Below are positions 8,094-21,657 of a DNA stretch of 64,000 nt, piece after piece. Both the position numbers and the translations under genes were made by a program. Below the pieces are notes generated by a model. The model had not been told where the DNA came from. It did not search any database and worked only from the letters and a program-made list of their open reading frames with translations. Source of the DNA: Corallococcus terminator (lineage in GTDB: Bacteria; Myxococcota; Myxococcia; Myxococcales; Myxococcaceae); contig NZ_RAVZ01000001.1 in assembly GCF_003611635.1 (NCBI RefSeq), forward strand, positions 1-64,000. The letters run 5' to 3'. Every line of letters begins with the position of its first letter. Position 1 is the first letter of the stretch.

Positions 8094-8112
8094 GAGAATG
8101 ATTACTGATACC
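8094..8112 (+). promoter_or_regulatory. weak Fur-like site overlapping the mxcD start
   Basis: Matches the Fur 19-mer at 12 positions by hand count, with a good left half (GAGAATGAT) and a poor right half. It overlaps the mxcD start codon (8098-8100). It lies inside an operon already headed by a strong Fur box, so it may be a coincidence. Confidence 0.2.
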
Positions 8113-9402
8113 AAGATCGTTACGGGGTCAAAGGACCCGCGCGGTGTGACGCTGCCCGTGGACGGCCTGGGGGTGGCCCCGGCCCTGGCGGTGGAGTCGG
8201 AGCAGGAGTCGTTGGCGACGCGGCTGCTGCGCGACTACGACGCCGGCTCGTCGTTCTTCTTCGCGACGCCCAAGCGCACGATGCTGGCGCGCGGCGTGTT
8301 CGCGACGGTGCCGCACGCGGGCGGGACGAACTCCCTGGACGGCCTGCCCGCGCGGGTGGCGGCGGTGCTGGACGCTTCTCGCGAGGCGGCGCACGACATC
8401 CCGGTGGCGGTGGGCGCGGTGCCCTTCGACGGCCGGGTGGAAGCGCAGCTCGTGGTGCCCATGACGTTGCAACGCGCGGGCCCACTGGTGTTCGACGCGG
8501 CCTCCCCCGCGCAGCTCCCCCTGGCGTCGCGCTACACGATGCGCCCCGTGCCGGAGCCGGCCGCGTACCTGAGCGGCGTGGCGGCGGCGCTGAAGCTCAT
8601 GCAGGACGGGCCGCTGCGCAAGGTGGTGCTGTCGCGCTCGCTGCACCTGGACACCGCGACGCCCATTGATTTGCGCCAGCTCCTGCACAACCTGGCCCGG
8701 CGCAACCCGCACGGGTACACGTTCGCGGTGGACCTGCCGCCTCGCGAGGACGCGGCGCCCGGCGCGGGCCGGCGGACGCTCATCGGCGCGAGCCCGGAGC
8801 TCTTGGTGTCGCGCTCCGGGTTGCAGGTCATCGCCAATCCGCTCGCGGGCTCCGCGGCGCGCAGCCCGGATCCGGTGGAGGACCAGGCGCGGGCGGCGCG
8901 GCTGATGACGTCCCCCAAGGATTTGCACGAGCACGCGGTCGTCATCGACGCGGTGGCCGAAGCGCTGCGCCCCTATTGCAAGTCGCTGGATGTGCCCAAG
9001 GGCCCGTCGCTCGTGAGCACGCAGACGATGTGGCACCTGTCCAGCCGCATCCAGGGCGAGCTGAAGGACCCGTCCATCACGTCGCTGACGCTGGCGCTGG
9101 CGATGCACCCCACGCCCGCGGTGTGCGGTCACCCGACGGAGCTGGCGCACGAGGCCATTGGCCACATCGAACCGTTCCAGCGCGGCTACTACACCGGCAC
9201 GGTGGGCTGGTGCGACGCGAACGGCGACGGTCAGTGGGCCGTCACCATCCGCTGCGCGGAGGCGGACGCGAACTCGCTGCGGCTGTTCGCGGGCGCGGGC
9301 GTCGTCGTGGGCTCCACGCCCGAGGCGGAGCTGGCGGAGACCGAGGCGAAGTTCCGCACCATGCTCCAGGCCATGGGCCTGGGCGCCGGGGTGCAGCCGT
9401 GA
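8098..9402 (+). CDS. mxcD: MxcD, isochorismate synthase, 434 aa
   Basis: Converts chorismate to isochorismate, the committed step to DHB (EntC/DhbC equivalent). Seen: [11 protein letters not shown] (conserved lysine region), [66 protein letters not shown] and [12 protein letters not shown]. These are the chorismate-binding and Mg-binding blocks of the MST family in the right order. The start ATG 8098 gives [10 protein letters not shown]; no strong ribosome-binding site is visible, and the codon sits in a weak Fur-like sequence. The stop overlaps the mxcE start by four bases (GTGA). Confidence 0.92.
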   Translation: MITDTKIVTGSKDPRGVTLPVDGLGVAPALAVESEQESLATRLLRDYDAGSSFFFATPKRTMLARGVFATVPHAGGTNSLDGLPARVAAVLDASREAAHDIPVAVGAVPFDGRVEAQLVVPMTLQRAGPLVFDAASPAQLPLASRYTMRPVPEPAAYLSGVAAALKLMQDGPLRKVVLSRSLHLDTATPIDLRQLLHNLARRNPHGYTFAVDLPPREDAAPGAGRRTLIGASPELLVSRSGLQVIANPLAGSAARSPDPVEDQARAARLMTSPKDLHEHAVVIDAVAEALRPYCKSLDVPKGPSLVSTQTMWHLSSRIQGELKDPSITSLTLALAMHPTPAVCGHPTELAHEAIGHIEPFQRGYYTGTVGWCDANGDGQWAVTIRCAEADANSLRLFAGAGVVVGSTPEAELAETEAKFRTMLQAMGLGAGVQP

Positions 9403-11033
9403 GCGTCGTCCGCGAACACCTGGCGGGCTGCCCCACGTGGCCGGAGGACTTCGCCCAGCGCTACCGCGAGGCGGGGTACTGGCGCGGGGAGACCTTCGGT
9501 CAGCTCCTGCGCGACCGCGCCCGGGACTTCGGGACGCACGTGGCGCTGGTGGCGGGCACGCACCGCTGGACGTACGCGGAGCTGGACGCGCGCGTGGACC
9601 GCATGGCCGCGGGCTTCCACGCGCTGGGGATCCGCGCTCGCGACCGCGTGGTGGTGCAGCTTCCCAACGTCGCGGAGTTCTACGAAGTCATCTTCGCCCT
9701 CTTCCGCATGGGCGCGCTGCCGGTGTTCGCGCTGCCCGCGCACCGCGCGTCGGAGATCGGCTACTTCTGCGCCTTCACCGAAGCCGTGGCGTACGTCATC
9801 CCGGACCGCTTCGGCGGCTTCGACTACCGCACGCTCGCGGAGCAGGTGCGCGCCGCGACGCCCACGCTGAAGCACGTGCTGGTGCTGGGGGACGCGGGTC
9901 CGTTCACCGCGCTGTCCTCCGTGCCCGCCGACCCCGTGACGCTGGAAGGCCCGTCCCCTTCGGACGTGGCGTTCTTCCAGTTGTCGGGCGGCAGCACGGG
10001 CGTGCCCAAGCTGATTCCGCGCACGCACGACGACTACATCTACAGCCTGCGGGCCAGCGTGGACGTGTGCCGGTTCAACCGCGACACGGTGTACCTGTGC
10101 GCGCTGCCGGCGGCGCACAACTTCCCCATGAGCTCCCCCGGCGTGCTGGGCGCCTTCTACGCCGGTGGCACGGCGGTGATGGCGCTGCACCCGAGCCCCG
10201 ACGTGGCCTTCCCGCTCATCGAGCGGGAGCGCGTCACCGTCACCGCGCTGGTGCCGCCGCTAACGATGGTGTGGCTGGACTCCACGCAGGCGAAGAAGCA
10301 CGACCTGTCCAGCCTCCAGGTGCTCCAGGTGGGCGGGGCCCGGCTGAGCGACGAGGCCGCCGCTCGCGTGCGCCCCACGCTGGGCTGCGCGCTCCAGCAG
10401 GTCTTCGGCATGGCCGAGGGTCTGGTGAACTACACGCGCCTGGACGACCCCGAGCAGCTCATCGTCACCACGCAGGGCCGCCCCATGTCGGACGCGGACG
10501 AGCTGCGCGTGGTGGATGACGACGACGTGGCGGTGGCTCCCGGCGAGACGGGACACCTGCTCACGCGCGGTCCGTACACCATCCGCGGCTACTACAACGC
10601 GGAGGCGCACAACGCGCGCTCCTTCACGACGGACGGATTCTACCGCACGGGCGACCTGGTGCGCCTGACGCCCGAGGGCTACCTCGTGGTGGAGGGACGC
10701 GCGAAGGATCAGATCAACCGGGGCGGCGACAAGGTCGCGGCCGAAGAGGTGGAGAACCACCTGCTCGCGCACCCGTCCGTGAGCGACGCGGCGGTGGTGG
10801 CCATCCCCGACAAGTTCCTGGGCGAGCGCACCTGCGCCGTCGTCATCCCGCGCGGCGAAGCGCCGACCGCGTCGGTGCTCAACGCCTTCCTGCGCCAGCG
10901 GGGCCTCGCCGCCTTCAAGATTCCGGACCGCATCGAGTTCGTCGCGGCCTTCCCCCAGACGGGGGTGGGCAAGGTCAGCAAGAAGGCGCTGCGCGACAGC
11001 CTCCGACAGTCCCTCAACCCTTCTTCTGTCTGA
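9399..11033 (+). CDS. mxcE: MxcE, 2,3-dihydroxybenzoate-AMP ligase, 544 aa
   Basis: A stand-alone adenylation enzyme that activates DHB as the acyl-adenylate and loads it on the aryl carrier domain of MxcF (EntE/DhbE equivalent). Seen: N-terminal [18 protein letters not shown], the AMP-loop [37 protein letters not shown] (the aryl-acid pocket Asn/Ser region of DhbE-type enzymes), [38 protein letters not shown], and the C-terminal lysine in [12 protein letters not shown]. The GTG 9399 start overlaps the mxcD stop as GTGA, so translation is coupled. Length is typical. The mxcF gene follows after 14 bases. Confidence 0.94.
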   Translation: MSVVREHLAGCPTWPEDFAQRYREAGYWRGETFGQLLRDRARDFGTHVALVAGTHRWTYAELDARVDRMAAGFHALGIRARDRVVVQLPNVAEFYEVIFALFRMGALPVFALPAHRASEIGYFCAFTEAVAYVIPDRFGGFDYRTLAEQVRAATPTLKHVLVLGDAGPFTALSSVPADPVTLEGPSPSDVAFFQLSGGSTGVPKLIPRTHDDYIYSLRASVDVCRFNRDTVYLCALPAAHNFPMSSPGVLGAFYAGGTAVMALHPSPDVAFPLIERERVTVTALVPPLTMVWLDSTQAKKHDLSSLQVLQVGGARLSDEAAARVRPTLGCALQQVFGMAEGLVNYTRLDDPEQLIVTTQGRPMSDADELRVVDDDDVAVAPGETGHLLTRGPYTIRGYYNAEAHNARSFTTDGFYRTGDLVRLTPEGYLVVEGRAKDQINRGGDKVAAEEVENHLLAHPSVSDAAVVAIPDKFLGERTCAVVIPRGEAPTASVLNAFLRQRGLAAFKIPDRIEFVAAFPQTGVGKVSKKALRDSLRQSLNPSSV

Positions 11034-11047
11034 CCCTGGAGCCCTCC

Positions 11048-11953
11048 ATGGCCCTGCCTGCCATTGCCCCCTACGCCATGCCCGGAGCGGCGGACCTGCC
11101 CCGGAACAAGATTTCCTGGACGCCGGAGCCCAAGCGCGCCGTCCTGCTCATCCACGACATGCAGCGCTACTTCGTGGACGCCTTCACGCAAGGGCAGTCC
11201 CCGGTGACGGAGCTGGTCGCCAACATCCAGCGCATTCGCGCCCACTGCACGGCGCTGGGCATCCCCGTCGTGTACTCCGCGCAGCCGCCGGACCAGACGC
11301 CCGAACAGCGCGGCCTCCAGTTGGACTTCTGGGGCAAGGGCCTGAGGGGCGGCCCGGAGCAGAAGCAGAAGATCATCGACGCGCTGGCCCCGGCGGAGGG
11401 CGACATCCTCCTCACCAAGTGGCGCTACAGCGCGTTTCGCAACACCCGGCTGATGGAGGTCATGCGCGATCAGGGCCGTGACCAGCTCATCATCTGCGGC
11501 ATCTACGCGCACATCGGCTGCCTCCAGACGGCCAGCGACGGCTCCATGAGCGAGGTGCGTCCCTTCCTCGTCGCGGACGCGGTGGCGGACTTCTCGCTGG
11601 AGAAGCACCGGCTGGCGCTCGACTACGCCTCGCAGTTGGTCGCGTTCGTCACCTCCACGCAGCAGCTCATGGACGCGATGCCGCTGGCCGCGCCGTCGGT
11701 GGACCGCGCGCAACTGCGCTCGGACGTGGCGGAGCTGTTGATGGAGCCCGTGGCGGCGATTGGCGAGGACGAAAACCTGCTGGAGCGCGGCATGGATTCC
11801 ATCCGCCTCATGAGCCTGGTGGAGCGCTGGCGTCAGCACGGCACGGAGGTGTCCTTCGTGGAGCTGGCCGAGAAGCCGACGCTCACCGACTGGTACGCGC
11901 TGCTCTCCTCGAAGCAGCCCGTCCCCGTCGCGCCCGGCGCCCGCGCCTCGTAA
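11048..11953 (+). CDS. mxcF: MxcF, isochorismatase with aryl carrier domain, 301 aa
   Basis: A bifunctional EntB/DhbB-type protein. The N-terminal half (about 1-210) hydrolyses isochorismate to 2,3-dihydro-2,3-dihydroxybenzoate; the C-terminal domain (about 220-290) carries DHB as a thioester for MxcG. Seen: Asp37 in [11 protein letters not shown], Lys124 in [28 protein letters not shown], and the phosphopantetheine serine Ser251 in [14 protein letters not shown]. The order ([12 protein letters not shown] start, then isochorismatase, then carrier) is the same as in EntB. Both active sites look intact. mxcG follows after 37 bases. Confidence 0.95.
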   Translation: MALPAIAPYAMPGAADLPRNKISWTPEPKRAVLLIHDMQRYFVDAFTQGQSPVTELVANIQRIRAHCTALGIPVVYSAQPPDQTPEQRGLQLDFWGKGLRGGPEQKQKIIDALAPAEGDILLTKWRYSAFRNTRLMEVMRDQGRDQLIICGIYAHIGCLQTASDGSMSEVRPFLVADAVADFSLEKHRLALDYASQLVAFVTSTQQLMDAMPLAAPSVDRAQLRSDVAELLMEPVAAIGEDENLLERGMDSIRLMSLVERWRQHGTEVSFVELAEKPTLTDWYALLSSKQPVPVAPGARAS

Positions 11954-11990
11954 TCCGTCGCACCCCTTCCCCCTCGGAGTTCCCCCCGTC

Positions 11991-16336
<4,346 letters not shown>

Positions 16337-16340
<4 letters not shown>

Positions 16341-17614
16341 CGAACTCTTCCTGGTCTCCCTCCTCCTGGCGCGCGAAGCCAGTCCGCTACATCCCCGACG
16401 ACTACCCCGACCTTCCCGCCCTCGCGCGCGTGGAAGCCGAACTGGCGAAGCTGCCGCCCCTGGTCCCCGCGGAGGAGACGCGCCGGCTGCGCGACGCGCT
16501 GGGACAGGTCGCCGAAGGCAAGGCGTTCCTGCTCCAGGGTGGCGACTGCGCGGAGAGCTTCAAGGAGTTCGGCGCCGAGAACGTCCGGGACACCTTCCAG
16601 CTCCTGTTGCAGATGGCCGGCGTGCTCACGTTCGCGGGCGGCTGCCCGGTGGTGAAGGTGGGCCGCATCGCGGGCCAGTTCGCCAAGCCGCGCTCCAGCG
16701 CCACGGAGACGATCAACGGCGTCACCCTGCCCAGCTACCGCGGCGACATCATCAACGGCATGGACTTCAACTCGCGCGAGCGCACGCCGGATCCGCAGCG
16801 CCTCTTGCGCGCGTACCACCAGTCCGCGGAGACGCTGCAGCTTGTGCGCGCCTTCGCTCGCGAGGGCTACACCGACCTGACCCGCCTCCTGGGACACCGG
16901 CCGGAAGCCGAAGGCGCCGTGCGCCCGGTGGACTTCTTCACCAGCCACGAGGCCCTGCTCCTCAACGTCGAACAGGCGATGACCCGCTTCGATGAGGCGA
17001 CGGGCGGCTGGTACGACACGTCCGCGCACATGCTCTGGATTGGCGAGCGCACCCGCCAGTTGGACGGCGGCCACGTGGAGTTCATGCGCGGCATCCAGAA
17101 CCCCATCGGCCTCAAGTGCGGCCCCACGATGGAGCCGGACGACCTGTTGCGCATCATCGACACGCTCAACCCCCAGGGCACCCCGGGCAAGCTCACGCTC
17201 ATCGGGCGCTTCGGTTCGGATCAGGTCGCCACCGCCCTGCCGCGCCTGATGGCCGCCACCCGCCGCCACGGCGGCCCCGTGGTGTGGTCCATCGACCCGA
17301 TGCACGGCAACACGCACAAGGCGAGCAACGGCTACAAGACGCGCTCGCTGGAGCGCATCCTCGCGGAGGTCATGGCCTTCCTCCAGGTCGCCGCCGCCGA
17401 GGGCGTCCACCCCGGAGGCCTCCACCTGGAGATGACCGGCCAGGACGTCACCGAGTGCCTGGGCGGCCCGCTGGATGTCTCCGAGGACGACCTCTCCAGC
17501 CGCTACCACACGCACTGCGATCCCCGCCTCAACGCGGATCAGGCCCTCCAGCTCGCCTTCCGCGTCGCAGACGGCCTCCACACCGTGCGCGCCCCCCAGG
17601 CCCGCGCGGCCTGA
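16337..17614 (+). CDS. aroA5: AroA5-type class II DAHP synthase, 425 aa
   Basis: Condenses phosphoenolpyruvate and erythrose 4-phosphate to DAHP, the first shikimate step, so feeding chorismate into DHB. Seen: class II (plant/PhzC-like) motifs [99 protein letters not shown] and [17 protein letters not shown]. It is shorter than plant and mycobacterial enzymes and starts close to the core, so an N-terminal feedback-control extension seems to be missing (inference). The GTG 16337 start overlaps the mxcG stop. A DAHP synthase at this place is a known feature of the Stigmatella mxc locus, where I recall the name aroA5; here it is a dedicated iron-responsive precursor supply gene. Confidence 0.92.
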
Positions 17615-17668
17615 CGCGGCGCGCGGCCTTGACAGTCCCGAACCGAAGCGGCTAAACGTCGCGCCGTT

Positions 17669-17688
17669 GATAATGAGAACCATTTTCA
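17669..17688 (+). promoter_or_regulatory. Fur box overlapping the mxcH start
   Basis: The 19-mer 17669-17687 matches the Fur consensus at 16 positions, the best of the three strong boxes; a near-perfect 7-1-7 repeat (TGAGAAC-C-ATTTTCA, 17674-17688) overlaps it. The predicted mxcH start codon (17673-17675) lies within the site. Controls mxcH-mxcI. Confidence 0.85.
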
Positions 17689-20273
17689 TAATTGCGAATG
17701 GGTGGCGGCGGTTCGGGGCGGGCGCGGCGCTGTTGACGGTCCTGTGTCTGGGCGGTCCGGCGCACGCGGGCGCGATGCAGACAAGCGGAGCCGCGCAGGA
17801 GCCGGAGGCCACGCCCTCCGCTCCCGTGGCACCGGTCTCCGCTCCGGCGGCACCGGTCTCCGCTCCGGCGGGTCCGGTCATCGAAGCGCCGAAGCTCATC
17901 CAGAAGACCGAGGCGGCCTACCCCGCCGAGGCCCTGGCGGCGCGCCTGGAAGCGAACGTGCGCCTGCAACTGAAGGTGGACGTCCAGGGACAGGTCACCG
18001 AGGCCGAGGTGATGGAGCCCGTGGGTCACGGGTTCGACGAGGCCGCGCGCACAGCCGCGCTCCAGTTCCGCTTCGAGCCCGGCAAGCGCGACGGCGTCGC
18101 GAAGCGCTTCCGCATCCTCTACACCTACGCCTTCCGGCTCCCGCAGGACGCCGTCCCCCCGGGCCCCGTGGCCGAAGCCGGCACGCCCCCGGACGCGGCG
18201 CAGCCTCCCGAGGTGGCCTCCAGCACTGATGAGAACACCATCGACGTGACCGTCGTCGGCGAGTCCGCCGCCGAGCGCCACCGGCAGTCCGCGGAAGCGG
18301 TGCAGGTCATCGAGATGGAGCAGATCGGCTACGAGACCGCGGACCTGGGCAGGGCCCTGGCGCGGACCGAAGGCGTGGACGTGCGCCGGGCCGGAGGCCT
18401 GGGAAGCAACACGCGCGTCTCGCTGGCCGGCATGTCGGATGATCAGGTTCGCTTCTTCGTCGACGGCATCCCGCTGGAGTTCGCGGGCTACGGGCCGGGG
18501 CTCGCCAACGTGCCGGTGAACCTGGTGCAGCAGATGGAGGTCTACCAGGGCGTCGTACCCATCCGCTTCAGCGCGGACGTGCTGGGCGGCGCCGTGCAGC
18601 TCATCACCGACCAGGACGTCCACGGCTCGGGCGTGGCGGCCTCCTACGAGCTGGGCTCCTTCGACACGCACCGCCTCACCGCGAGCGGCCACCACCTGGA
18701 GGAGTCCACCGGCCTGCTGGTGCGCGCGCACGGCTTCTACGACAACGCCCGCAACGACTACCTGGTGGACGTGCAGGTCACGAACGACGCGGGCAGGCTG
18801 GCGCCCGCGCGACTGCCGCGCTTCCACGACGGATATCAGGCGGGCGGCGCGAGCCTGGAGGTGGGCTTCGTGGACCGCCCGTGGGCCCAGCGCCTGCTGG
18901 TGCGCGCCTTCATCAACGCGACCGACCAGGACATCCAGCACAACACGTCCATGACGCAGGTCTTCGGCGACGTGACGGGCACGGCGGGCTCCGCGGGCAC
19001 CACGTTGCGCTACGCGCAGACCTTCGGCCAGGGCCTCGCCGTGGACACCGTGGGCGGCTACACGTTCCGGCGCAGCCGCTTCCTGGACGTGAGCAAGTGC
19101 CGCTACGACTGGTACGGCCGCTGCTTCGTGACCCTGGAGACCGGGGGCGAGATGGACTCCGGAGCGGTGGAGCGCTACGTCAACCAGCACGCCGTCTTCG
19201 CGCGCCTCAACGCAAGCTGGCAGCCGGGCGGGCCGCACACCCTGCGGCTCGCGGTGGCGCCCACGTTCGTCGTGCGCACGGGCGAGGACCGCCAGCTCCA
19301 GCTCCTCCAGCAGGCGGATCCGCTCTCCGCGGATCGCGACGTGGCCTCGCTGGTGACGGGCCTGGAGTACCAGTACGAAGCGCTGGAGGGCCGGCTGCAG
19401 AACGTCGCCTTCGCCAAGGACTACCTCCAGTCCACGGGCGCGCAGAAGCTGCTCGCGAGCAACGAATTCCTGGACCTGGCCCGGACCGCGCACGAGCTGG
19501 GCGTGGGGGACAGCTTCCGTCTGCGCCTGTCGCCCACCGTCACCGCGAAGGCGTCCTACGAATGGGCCACGCGCCTGCCCCGGCCGGACGAGCTCTTCGG
19601 CGACGGCCTGCTCATCGAGGACAACCTGGAGCTGGTCCCGGAAACCAGCCACAACTTCAACCTGGGACTGGGCGTCTCCCTGCTGCCCGGCCGCCACGGT
19701 TCCTTCCGCGCCAACGTCGGCGGCTTCGCGCGCCTTTCGGATCAGCTCATCACGCTCATCCCGCAGTTGGGCTTCTCCCTCTACCAGAACGTCTTCGCCG
19801 CGCGCTCGCTGGGCGTGGTCGGCGCCGCCGGCTGGACCTCCCCCGGACAGCTCCTGTCGCTGGACGGCAACGCCACCTGGCAGGACGTGCGCAACGTGTC
19901 CGGCGAAGGCAACTACGGCGCCTTCAAGGGGCAGCGCATCCCCAACCGCCCCTCCCTCATGGCCAACGGCAGCGCGCAGGTGAAGATGACGGACCTGCTG
20001 CGCACCCAGGACGAGCTGCTCATCACCCTGCGCTCGCGCTACGTGCACGAGTTCTTCCTCGCCTGGGAGGGCGCGGGCGCCGCGGATACCAAGTACACCA
20101 TCGACACGCAGCTCACGCACTCGGTGGCGCTGACCTACGTGATGCGCGACACCCCCACGAAGCTGAGCTGGACGCTGGACCTGCAGAACCTCACCAACGC
20201 CCGGACCTTCGACTTCTTCGGCGTCCAACGCCCCGGGCGCAGCCTCGCCGCCAAGTTCACGCTGGAGCGCTGA
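17673..20273 (+). CDS. mxcH: MxcH, TonB-dependent siderophore receptor with N-terminal TonB_C domain, 866 aa
   Basis: An outer-membrane receptor for ferric myxochelin. Seen: a signal peptide (RRFGAGAALLTVLCLGGPAHAGA), a Pro/Ala linker, and a TonB C-terminal-like domain at about 65-165 (APKLIQKTEAAYPAEAL, VTEAEVMEPVGHGFDEAA). A second acidic linker leads to the receptor: plug (TIDVTVVGE, DLGRALARTEGVDVRRAGGLG, VPIRFSADVLGGAVQLIT), many beta strands and a C-terminal aromatic/basic end (GRSLAAKFTLER). The fusion of an energy-transducer domain to a receptor is unusual outside myxobacteria. ATG 17673 is chosen because it alone gives a complete signal peptide; it has no ribosome-binding site and lies in the Fur box. 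The next in-frame ATG (17774) would lose the signal peptide. Followed by mxcI. Confidence 0.9.
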   Translation: MRTIFIIANGWRRFGAGAALLTVLCLGGPAHAGAMQTSGAAQEPEATPSAPVAPVSAPAAPVSAPAGPVIEAPKLIQKTEAAYPAEALAARLEANVRLQLKVDVQGQVTEAEVMEPVGHGFDEAARTAALQFRFEPGKRDGVAKRFRILYTYAFRLPQDAVPPGPVAEAGTPPDAAQPPEVASSTDENTIDVTVVGESAAERHRQSAEAVQVIEMEQIGYETADLGRALARTEGVDVRRAGGLGSNTRVSLAGMSDDQVRFFVDGIPLEFAGYGPGLANVPVNLVQQMEVYQGVVPIRFSADVLGGAVQLITDQDVHGSGVAASYELGSFDTHRLTASGHHLEESTGLLVRAHGFYDNARNDYLVDVQVTNDAGRLAPARLPRFHDGYQAGGASLEVGFVDRPWAQRLLVRAFINATDQDIQHNTSMTQVFGDVTGTAGSAGTTLRYAQTFGQGLAVDTVGGYTFRRSRFLDVSKCRYDWYGRCFVTLETGGEMDSGAVERYVNQHAVFARLNASWQPGGPHTLRLAVAPTFVVRTGEDRQLQLLQQADPLSADRDVASLVTGLEYQYEALEGRLQNVAFAKDYLQSTGAQKLLASNEFLDLARTAHELGVGDSFRLRLSPTVTAKASYEWATRLPRPDELFGDGLLIEDNLELVPETSHNFNLGLGVSLLPGRHGSFRANVGGFARLSDQLITLIPQLGFSLYQNVFAARSLGVVGAAGWTSPGQLLSLDGNATWQDVRNVSGEGNYGAFKGQRIPNRPSLMANGSAQVKMTDLLRTQDELLITLRSRYVHEFFLAWEGAGAADTKYTIDTQLTHSVALTYVMRDTPTKLSWTLDLQNLTNARTFDFFGVQRPGRSLAAKFTLER
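17830..17871 (+). repeat. 21-bp tandem repeat, two exact copies, inside mxcH
   Basis: Two exact adjacent copies (17830-17850 and 17851-17871) encode the repeated peptide APVSAPA in the linker between the signal peptide and the TonB_C domain. A degenerate third unit precedes them. Copy number could change by slippage without breaking the frame, altering only linker length. Confidence 0.9.
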
Positions 20274-20328
20274 GACGCGCCTCCCGCATCCGCACGCAGC
20301 ACCCCACACCCCATCGAAAGGGAAGTCC

Positions 20329-21585
20329 TTGAAGCCCTCACCCTTCTTCCGTACCTCGGGCCGCGTCCTCGCGGCGCTCGCCTTCAGCTTCGTCGCGGCC
20401 TGCAGTGACAACACGGATCCGGACAACGGCAACCCGGACGCGGGCACCGGCACCGACACGTCGCCGCTGTACGCGTTCGTGGCGCAGGTGAGCGCGGACT
20501 CCGCCTCCACCAGCTACGTCATCCTCACGGACAAGGTGGACCACACGGAGCCCCTGTCGCTCGCGAACGCCACGGAGATCACCGGCCGCGCGCTGGGCTC
20601 CGGCATCGAGAAGACGGGCGCCCTCTTCGTCTCCAGCAGCGGCTCCGCCGTCGTCACCCGCTACAACGTGACGGCCGACAACAAGCTGGAGAAGGCCGGC
20701 GAGGTGAGCTTCGCGGGCAAGGGCCTGACGACGATTGGCGAGTACCAGAACCAGTTCCAGTTCGCGTCGGACACGAAGGCCTACTACTTCGATGGCCGCA
20801 CCGCGCAGGTCGTCGTCTGGAACCCGAAGGACATGTCGGTGACGAACAGCATCCCGCTGCCGGGCATGACCATCGAGGGGACGGTCCTGTCGTTCGCGTC
20901 CAACCCCATCCGCGTGGGCACCAAGGTGCTGATGCCGCTGGCGTGGCGTCCGTCCGCGGGCATCGGCATCACCAAGAAGGCCGGCATCGTCGTCCTGGAC
21001 ACGGCGACGGACACCGCCCAGATCGCCACCGACGACCGCTGCGGCTACGTGCGTGACGGCGTGGTGGGTTCGGACGGCCAGGTGTACCTGGCGACGGAGG
21101 CGTACGGCGCCGCGGTGAAGCGCACCGCGCAGGCGAACCCGGACGTGCCCGAGCCCTGCCTGCTGAAGTTCGATCCGCAGACGGCCACCTTCGATGCGGC
21201 CTTCTACAAGTCGCTGGGCTCGCTGACCAACGGCAGCGCCACGGGTTCGCTGCTCCAGGGCCCCACGGGCTCGGGCTACCTGCGCGTGCTGGACGAGACG
21301 ACCTACACGGTGGTGGAAGGCACGCACCCGCGCGTCATCGCGAGCGCCGTGGCGTGGAAGTGGTGGAAGCTGGACCTGAAGGCGGACATGACCGCGGCCA
21401 CGCTGGTGGACACGCTGCCGGCCAGCACGGGCAGCTCCTTCCTCTTCCACGCCGGTGACCGCACGCTGTTCACCGAGTTCACCAACAGCAGCAGCACGAC
21501 GAACTTCCGCGAGCTGACCGACCAGAGCGGCAAGCTGGTCGCGACGCACGACGGTCTGTCGTTCTCGTTCCTGCAACTGCGCTAG
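20329..21585 (+). CDS. mxcI: MxcI, DUF4374-family lipoprotein, 418 aa
   Basis: Seen: a lipoprotein signal ending VAACSDN, an Asn/Asp/Gly-rich spacer (NTDPDNGNPDAGTGTD), then a beta-propeller-like domain with LYAFVAQVSADSASTSYVIL, YQNQFQFASDTKAYYFDG and TAQVVVWNPKDMSV. This matches DUF4374, a family regularly placed after TonB-dependent siderophore receptors. The start is TTG 20329, supported by AAGG nine bases upstream; no better start exists in frame. Probably periplasmic or outer-membrane attached, and it may handle the ferric siderophore after or during uptake, but its biochemical role is unknown. Co-transcribed with mxcH (55-base gap) and followed by a terminator. Confidence 0.85.
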   Translation: MKPSPFFRTSGRVLAALAFSFVAACSDNTDPDNGNPDAGTGTDTSPLYAFVAQVSADSASTSYVILTDKVDHTEPLSLANATEITGRALGSGIEKTGALFVSSSGSAVVTRYNVTADNKLEKAGEVSFAGKGLTTIGEYQNQFQFASDTKAYYFDGRTAQVVVWNPKDMSVTNSIPLPGMTIEGTVLSFASNPIRVGTKVLMPLAWRPSAGIGITKKAGIVVLDTATDTAQIATDDRCGYVRDGVVGSDGQVYLATEAYGAAVKRTAQANPDVPEPCLLKFDPQTATFDAAFYKSLGSLTNGSATGSLLQGPTGSGYLRVLDETTYTVVEGTHPRVIASAVAWKWWKLDLKADMTAATLVDTLPASTGSSFLFHAGDRTLFTEFTNSSSTTNFRELTDQSGKLVATHDGLSFSFLQLR

Positions 21586-21605
21586 TCACAGCCCCGTTGG
21601 GAAGC

Positions 21606-21632
21606 AGGGCCCCTTGCGTCACCGGGGGCCCT
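21606..21632. terminator. hairpin terminator between mxcI and the histidine kinase gene
   Basis: A perfect 8-base-pair stem (AGGGCCCC 21606-21613, GGGGCCCT 21625-21632), 11-base loop, then TCTTCATTT on the plus strand. It sits between convergent genes (mxcI stop 21585, kinase stop 21658) and may serve both. Confidence 0.75.
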
Positions 21633-21657
21633 TCTTCATTTCCACACCCTTCCGGGC

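Noticed and set aside
8094-8112. Internal Fur-controlled promoter before mxcD
   Set aside because: Kept only as a low-confidence site: 12 of 19 matches, poor right half, and inside an operon with a strong Fur box upstream.
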